NCBI GenBank assembly: GCA_033763635.1
Contig: JANRKG010000180.1
Location: 1-8,172, forward strand
Origin: JANRKG01 sp033763635
GTDB lineage: Bacteria; Cyanobacteriota; Cyanobacteriia; GCF-001939115
DNA: 8,172 nt
Direction: 5' to 3'
Shown here piece by piece: positions 5,891 to 8,172 of the stretch; position 1 is the first letter of the stretch; the number at the start of each line of letters is the position of its first letter. The translations under genes were made by a program, and so were the position numbers. The notes under the pieces are model-generated. The model searched no databases. It saw nothing but the letters and a program-made list of their open reading frames with translations, and had not been told where the DNA came from.

Positions 5891-6613
5891 ATGTTGCGTC
5901 TATTAATCGTGTTGCTGGTGTTGAGTGGGCTGGTCGCGTTTGCCTTGCAAAACATGATCCCAACATTGCCGATCGTCTTTTTGGGGTTGCAAACCCCCCC
6001 ATTACCGTTGGCGCTTTGGATTTTGATTGCCTTGACCGCAGGTGCTTTGACGACGATCGCCATCTCCAGTTTGCTCGGTCTGTCACGCTACTTTGCAAGA
6101 GAAACAGGTAGACGCTCCGTAAAAGCAGACTCCAGACGTTCATCTTTTCGTACAAGTGCTTCCAACTTTCAAGACCGCTCCCAAGAGCGACGCAGCACTC
6201 AATCTAAAACCCAATCTAGCCCACGCTCCCAAACTCCAGAGGATCAGGAGTTCTTTGGGGACGATGACGAGGATTTTCTGGAAGATGATTTCAGGGATGA
6301 GGAAGCTGATCCTCCCCCGAATCGTCGTACTGTTACGAACTCGGCCCCCAAAGCAACACCAGAACCTTCAACCTACTCCTACTCTGCCGGGAGTTCCGTG
6401 ACAACAGGGGCAGGGCGAAAAGAGGCGGTGTACGACGCAGAATATAAGGTAATCATTCCCCCCTACCGCGTCACCGAAGAACCCTTTTCCCCGCCACCGA
6501 ACCAACCCGCGCAATCTCCTCCACAAACGGAACCGCAACCCGATAGCTGGAATGATTGGGATGATTGGGATCGGGAGTTTGAAGACGATGAGGAGCGCGA
6601 TCGAAAACGCTAA
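5891..6613 (+). CDS. LapA-domain (DUF1049) membrane protein with long acidic tail
   Basis: A 240-residue protein. Residues 1-65 match the LapA domain: a first hydrophobic helix (about 2-19), the QN turn (20-21), a short loop with VFLGLQ (29-34), and a second helix (about 37-63) ending in a basic cytoplasmic boundary. In other bacteria LapA (YciS) works with LapB in controlling LPS assembly, but cyanobacterial members are uncharacterised as far as I know. The remaining 175 residues are low complexity: a Ser/Arg/Gln-rich basic part (about 70-115), an acidic block FFGDDDEDFLEDDF (121-134), a Pro-rich linker, a conserved-looking VYDAEYKVIIPPYRV (180-194), and a Trp/Asp motif WNDWDDWD (220-227) before a charged end. 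The last motif comes from a 9-bp duplication. It follows ubiX by 125 bases, so co-transcription is possible; no good Shine-Dalgarno is visible. Confidence 0.85.
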   Translation: MLRLLIVLLVLSGLVAFALQNMIPTLPIVFLGLQTPPLPLALWILIALTAGALTTIAISSLLGLSRYFARETGRRSVKADSRRSSFRTSASNFQDRSQERRSTQSKTQSSPRSQTPEDQEFFGDDDEDFLEDDFRDEEADPPPNRRTVTNSAPKATPEPSTYSYSAGSSVTTGAGRKEAVYDAEYKVIIPPYRVTEEPFSPPPNQPAQSPPQTEPQPDSWNDWDDWDREFEDDEERDRKR

Positions 6614-6654
6614 TCGAAAGCAGTAAGGATTCTACGCGAGGGAATAACCACCCC

Positions 6655-6707
6655 CCTGTAGGGTAATCGTTTCACTTGCGTCGCAGACAAGATGCGTGCC
6701 CTACAGG
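6655..6707. repeat. Inverted repeat downstream of the LapA-domain gene
   Basis: CCTGTAGGG (6655-6663) and CCCTACAGG (6699-6707) form a perfect 9-bp inverted repeat around 35 bases. It may act as a terminator for the plus-strand gene ending at 6613, although only TTT follows, or be a small dispersed repeat of the CCTGTAGGG-ended type that I recall from cyanobacterial gaps. Confidence 0.6.
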
Positions 6708-6720
6708 TTTGAAAATGGGA

Positions 6721-6739
6721 CATTCTTTGCAAAAGAATG
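6721..6739. terminator. Short hairpin, possible terminator
   Basis: CATTCTTT and AAAGAATG pair perfectly around GCA. A T-run follows at 6750-6755, beginning 11 bases later inside the adjoining repeat element, so this is not a classical terminator. It sits in the convergent gap between the LapA-domain gene and the small minus-strand gene. Confidence 0.35.
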
Positions 6740-6740
6740 C

Positions 6741-6861
6741 CTTAGAAGATTTTTTGTAAGGGATTTACCGATGGGTTGTCCTTCGACTGCGCTCAGGTTA
6801 TGGATGCTAGTTGAGCGAAGCTGAAAACAGCAAGGAAACCCTTTTCTGGAAATCTCCTAAG
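6741..6861 (+). mobile_element. MITE-like element, copy A
   Basis: A roughly 121-bp element without coding capacity. Its ends are inverted repeats: CTTAGAAGATTT at 6741-6752 against CTTAGGAGATTT read from the right end (6861-6850), 11 of 12 matching. Inside is a degenerate palindrome (6782-6795 with 6812-6825, three mismatches). It aligns without gaps to the copy at 7755-7875, with 89 of 114 positions identical by my count over 6748-6861. No target-site duplication is visible. Non-autonomous and probably moved by a transposase elsewhere, it lies between convergent genes. Confidence 0.75.
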
Positions 6862-6884
6862 TCGTATTCAACTAATCGTATTCA
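6862..6884. repeat. 14-bp spaced direct repeat
   Basis: TCGTATTCA occurs at 6862-6870 and 6876-6884, directly abutting the right end of MITE-like copy A. Confidence 0.55.
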
Positions 6885-6895
6885 GATGAAAAGCG

Positions 6896-7168
6896 TTATT
6901 CGTCGTCATCCCAGGCTTCAACCGCCAGCAATTCGCTAACCGGATCTTGCACAGAGAAGTCGTAGGCTTGTAATTCTTGCTTCAGATAGGGCCATTCATC
7001 CCCGTAAAGGAGGGCAATTTTCCAGAGGCTATCCGTCGGTTTCAGTAATTTCTTTTCGATCAAAGATTGCACTTGACGTTGCAATTTGATCATGGAATGA
7101 ACAGAGGACTGAGCAGAAGAAGGAACAGGCGATGGAATAACTGATCGATTCGCGCCAGCTTTAGTCAT
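6896..7168 (-). CDS. Small conserved-looking acidic protein, function unknown
   Basis: A 90-residue protein read from the ATG at 7168; an alternative TTG start at 7183 would add five residues. Neither has a clear Shine-Dalgarno at normal spacing. The first 24 residues are Ser/Pro-rich and look disordered. The rest looks like a compact domain: IKLQRQVQSLIEKKLLKP (27-44), DSLWKIALLYGDEWPYLKQEL (46-66), FSVQDPVSELLAVEAW (71-86) and an acidic end DDDE. No membrane segment or signal is present. The pattern of a helical start, a central GDEW and a final LL-x-x-E-x-W recalls small cyanobacterial proteins of the DUF4327 kind, but that likeness is from memory and weak. Both flanking genes point toward or away from it on the plus strand, so it is its own transcription unit. 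Confidence 0.75.
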   Translation of the reverse strand: MTKAGANRSVIPSPVPSSAQSSVHSMIKLQRQVQSLIEKKLLKPTDSLWKIALLYGDEWPYLKQELQAYDFSVQDPVSELLAVEAWDDDE

Positions 7169-7210
7169 ATTTAAGTATTTCAAAAACTCTACACAAGGGA
7201 ACCTTCATGG

Positions 7211-7250
7211 AATTGGTTAAACAACAATTGGTTAAACAACAATTAGTTGC
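7211..7250. repeat. 15-bp tandem repeat, two perfect copies plus partial third
   Basis: AATTGGTTAAACAAC at 7211-7225 and 7226-7240, followed by the related AATTAGTTGC. It lies 43 bases upstream of the small minus-strand gene, in the divergent gap shared with mif, and could alter promoter spacing if copy number varies. Confidence 0.85.
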
Positions 7251-7411
7251 TAAGGATCTAACCCAATTTCCCAGGACAGGAAGGTTTTATTCATATCCGA
7301 TTAATGTAGCACCTTCTTTGAGAAAGTGCAAACTTGGATGAAAAATTCGTCTAAAACTGTCACTAAATTTACAATGGGACATGATCCTTTCAGACGCTAT
7401 CCTCCAACCCT

Positions 7412-7759
7412 ATGCCCCTGATTAAAGTTCAAACCTCCGTTGCTCCCGATCGGGCCACGGTCGAAACTCTGCTCAAGCACCTGTCTGCTAAGTTGGCCCA
7501 GCACGTCAGTAAGCCCGAATCCTATGTGATGACTGCTTTTGAACCAGAAGTTGCCATGACCTTTGGGGGAAGTACAGAGCCAACTTGTTATATCGAAATC
7601 AAGAACATTGGCACCTTGAATCCTTCCCAAACCAAAGCCATGAGCCGAGACTTCTGTACTGAGATTCAGCAGTCTTTAGGCGTTGCGATCGATCGCATCT
7701 ATATCGAATTTACAGATGCAAAAGGCCCGATGTGGGGCTGGAACGGGTCTACTTTTTAG
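7412..7759 (+). CDS. MIF-family tautomerase (phenylpyruvate tautomerase-related)
   Basis: A 115-residue protein, the same length as human macrophage migration inhibitory factor, which it resembles end to end. After removal of Met1, Pro2 becomes the catalytic N-terminal proline. Lys34 (in SKPESYVM) corresponds to Lys32 of mature MIF, and MTFGGSTEP (49-57) to the MAFGGSSEP region. DRIYIEF (94-100) keeps the active-site Tyr (Tyr97), while the Asn two residues on in MIF is Glu99 here. The end GWNGSTF (109-115) is the family hallmark. The thiol CxxC of animal MIF is absent. The fold is a trimer able to tautomerise keto/enol phenylpyruvate-like compounds; the natural substrate in cyanobacteria is not known to me. 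Start ATG at 7412 is required by Pro2; no clear Shine-Dalgarno. Its stop codon lies in the left end of MITE-like copy B. Confidence 0.93.
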   Translation: MPLIKVQTSVAPDRATVETLLKHLSAKLAQHVSKPESYVMTAFEPEVAMTFGGSTEPTCYIEIKNIGTLNPSQTKAMSRDFCTEIQQSLGVAIDRIYIEFTDAKGPMWGWNGSTF

Positions 7760-7875
7760 GCGATTTCTTGAAAAGAATCTGCCGATGGGTTGCCCTTCGG
7801 CTCCGCTCAGGGCACAAACGCTGCTTGAGCGGAGCCGAAACCAGCAGGGAAATTGTTTTCTGGAAATCTCCTTAG
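7755..7875 (+). mobile_element. MITE-like element, copy B
   Basis: Second copy, 1014 bases downstream of copy A and in the same orientation. Its left end TTTAGGCGATTTC faces CTAAGGAGATTTC read from the right end, 10 of 13 matching. The inner palindrome is perfect: a 14-base arm at 7796-7809 starting TTCGGCTCC pairs with 7826-7839 ending GAGCCGAA. It fills the gap between the convergent mif and the 7895-8172 gene, and its left five bases overlap the last coding bases and stop codon of mif. Strong symmetric pairing could end transcription from both sides. Confidence 0.75.
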
Positions 7876-7894
7876 TGCCCTACTCCGGTTAAGT

Positions 7895-8172
7895 TTACCC
7901 GTGCCCCTGGGTCGCTTTCAGCATGTGATAAGCCACTAACAACTGGGTGAGTGCCAGGGGGTAACTCTGGAGCGCCTCACCCGTTGTGCCTGTGACAGAC
8001 CCTAATTCAGCGTTGCCATCGCGGTTACAAAAAGGCCACAGGTGGGGCACTTCATTACAAATGATGTGCTCTAAATCTCGAACCTGATCGCCTGTTGCGT
8101 GTCCATCCACTTCAAGAACATCAACAGGTTTGCCCATATCGCGATCGAGTTCCAGGCGGACGGCAGGGTTCA
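7895..8172 (-). CDS. Hypothetical protein, C-terminal part (cut by window edge)
   Basis: The minus-strand frame is open from the right edge to the TAA at 7897-7895, so the true start lies outside. An internal ATG at 8137 is unlikely to be the start because coding-like sequence continues upstream (NPAVRLELDRD). The visible 92 residues have DVLEVDGHATGDQVRDLEHII, NEVPHLWPFCNRDGNAELGSV, and a helical end LTQLLVAYHMLKATQGHG. No membrane segment or known motif is recognised, and no function is assigned. It converges on mif, with copy B of the MITE-like element ending 19 bases from its stop codon. Confidence 0.75.
   Translation of the reverse strand, partial: NPAVRLELDRDMGKPVDVLEVDGHATGDQVRDLEHIICNEVPHLWPFCNRDGNAELGSVTGTTGEALQSYPLALTQLLVAYHMLKATQGHG

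Noticed and set aside
5803..6155. Minus-strand frames opposite the start of the LapA-domain gene
   Set aside because: They are shadows of a clear plus-strand membrane domain and show no domain or start signal of their own.
1..8172. A defence, toxin-antitoxin, biosynthetic or phage system
   Set aside because: All recognisable genes are housekeeping or conserved cyanobacterial families with similar codon use; no toxin pair, nuclease island, integrase or transposase is seen.

Overview
The window is cyanobacterial. It encodes PsaM, a photosystem I subunit restricted to oxygenic phototrophs. It is rich in CGATCG cores, with two complete HIP1 octamers (GCGATCGC), the short palindrome over-represented in many cyanobacterial genomes. 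Several proteins (LapA-domain membrane protein, PhoU, MIF-like tautomerase, RNase R/II-type exonuclease followed by UbiX) fit a cyanobacterial chromosome. The genus cannot be told from the sequence alone. I see no tRNA, rRNA, CRISPR array, transposase or phage gene.

Layout. Left, on the minus strand: a conserved hypothetical gene cut by the window edge (1-359), a single-pass membrane/coiled-coil protein (418-852), and psaM (1091-1186) with a convincing intrinsic terminator behind it. Between psaM and the divergent phoU (1459-2124, plus) lies a regulatory region with a match to the RpaB-binding HLR1 box, at a spacing that suits psaM. Next is a 630-base gap (2125-2754) with no convincing gene but several short tandem duplications and a perfect 15-bp palindrome. 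A plus-strand group follows: RNase R/II-family exoribonuclease (2755-5112), ubiX flavin prenyltransferase (start GTG overlapping the exonuclease stop by one base) and, 125 bases on, a LapA-domain membrane protein (5891-6613). To the right are a small acidic hypothetical protein (6896-7168, minus), a MIF-family tautomerase (7412-7759, plus) and a second hypothetical gene cut by the right edge (7895-8172, minus).

How the genes relate. PsaM serves photosystem I. UbiX makes the prenylated FMN used by UbiD-type decarboxylases and is presumably tied to quinone synthesis. PhoU links to phosphate control but stands alone here, with no pst genes. The exonuclease and UbiX are probably co-translated, although no biochemical link is evident. 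The set looks like housekeeping genes rather than a dedicated system.

Non-coding content is the most distinctive part. A roughly 121-bp element with terminal inverted repeats and an inner palindrome (MITE-like) is present twice in the same orientation, about 78% identical without gaps over 114 bp. Both copies sit in gaps between convergent genes, and one overlaps the mif stop codon. Short tandem duplications are scattered in the gaps with periods of 13-16 bp, while the two found inside genes have periods of 12 and 9 bp and preserve frame. The exonuclease shows an altered RNB active-site aspartate signature. I found no clear evidence for an undescribed multi-gene system.
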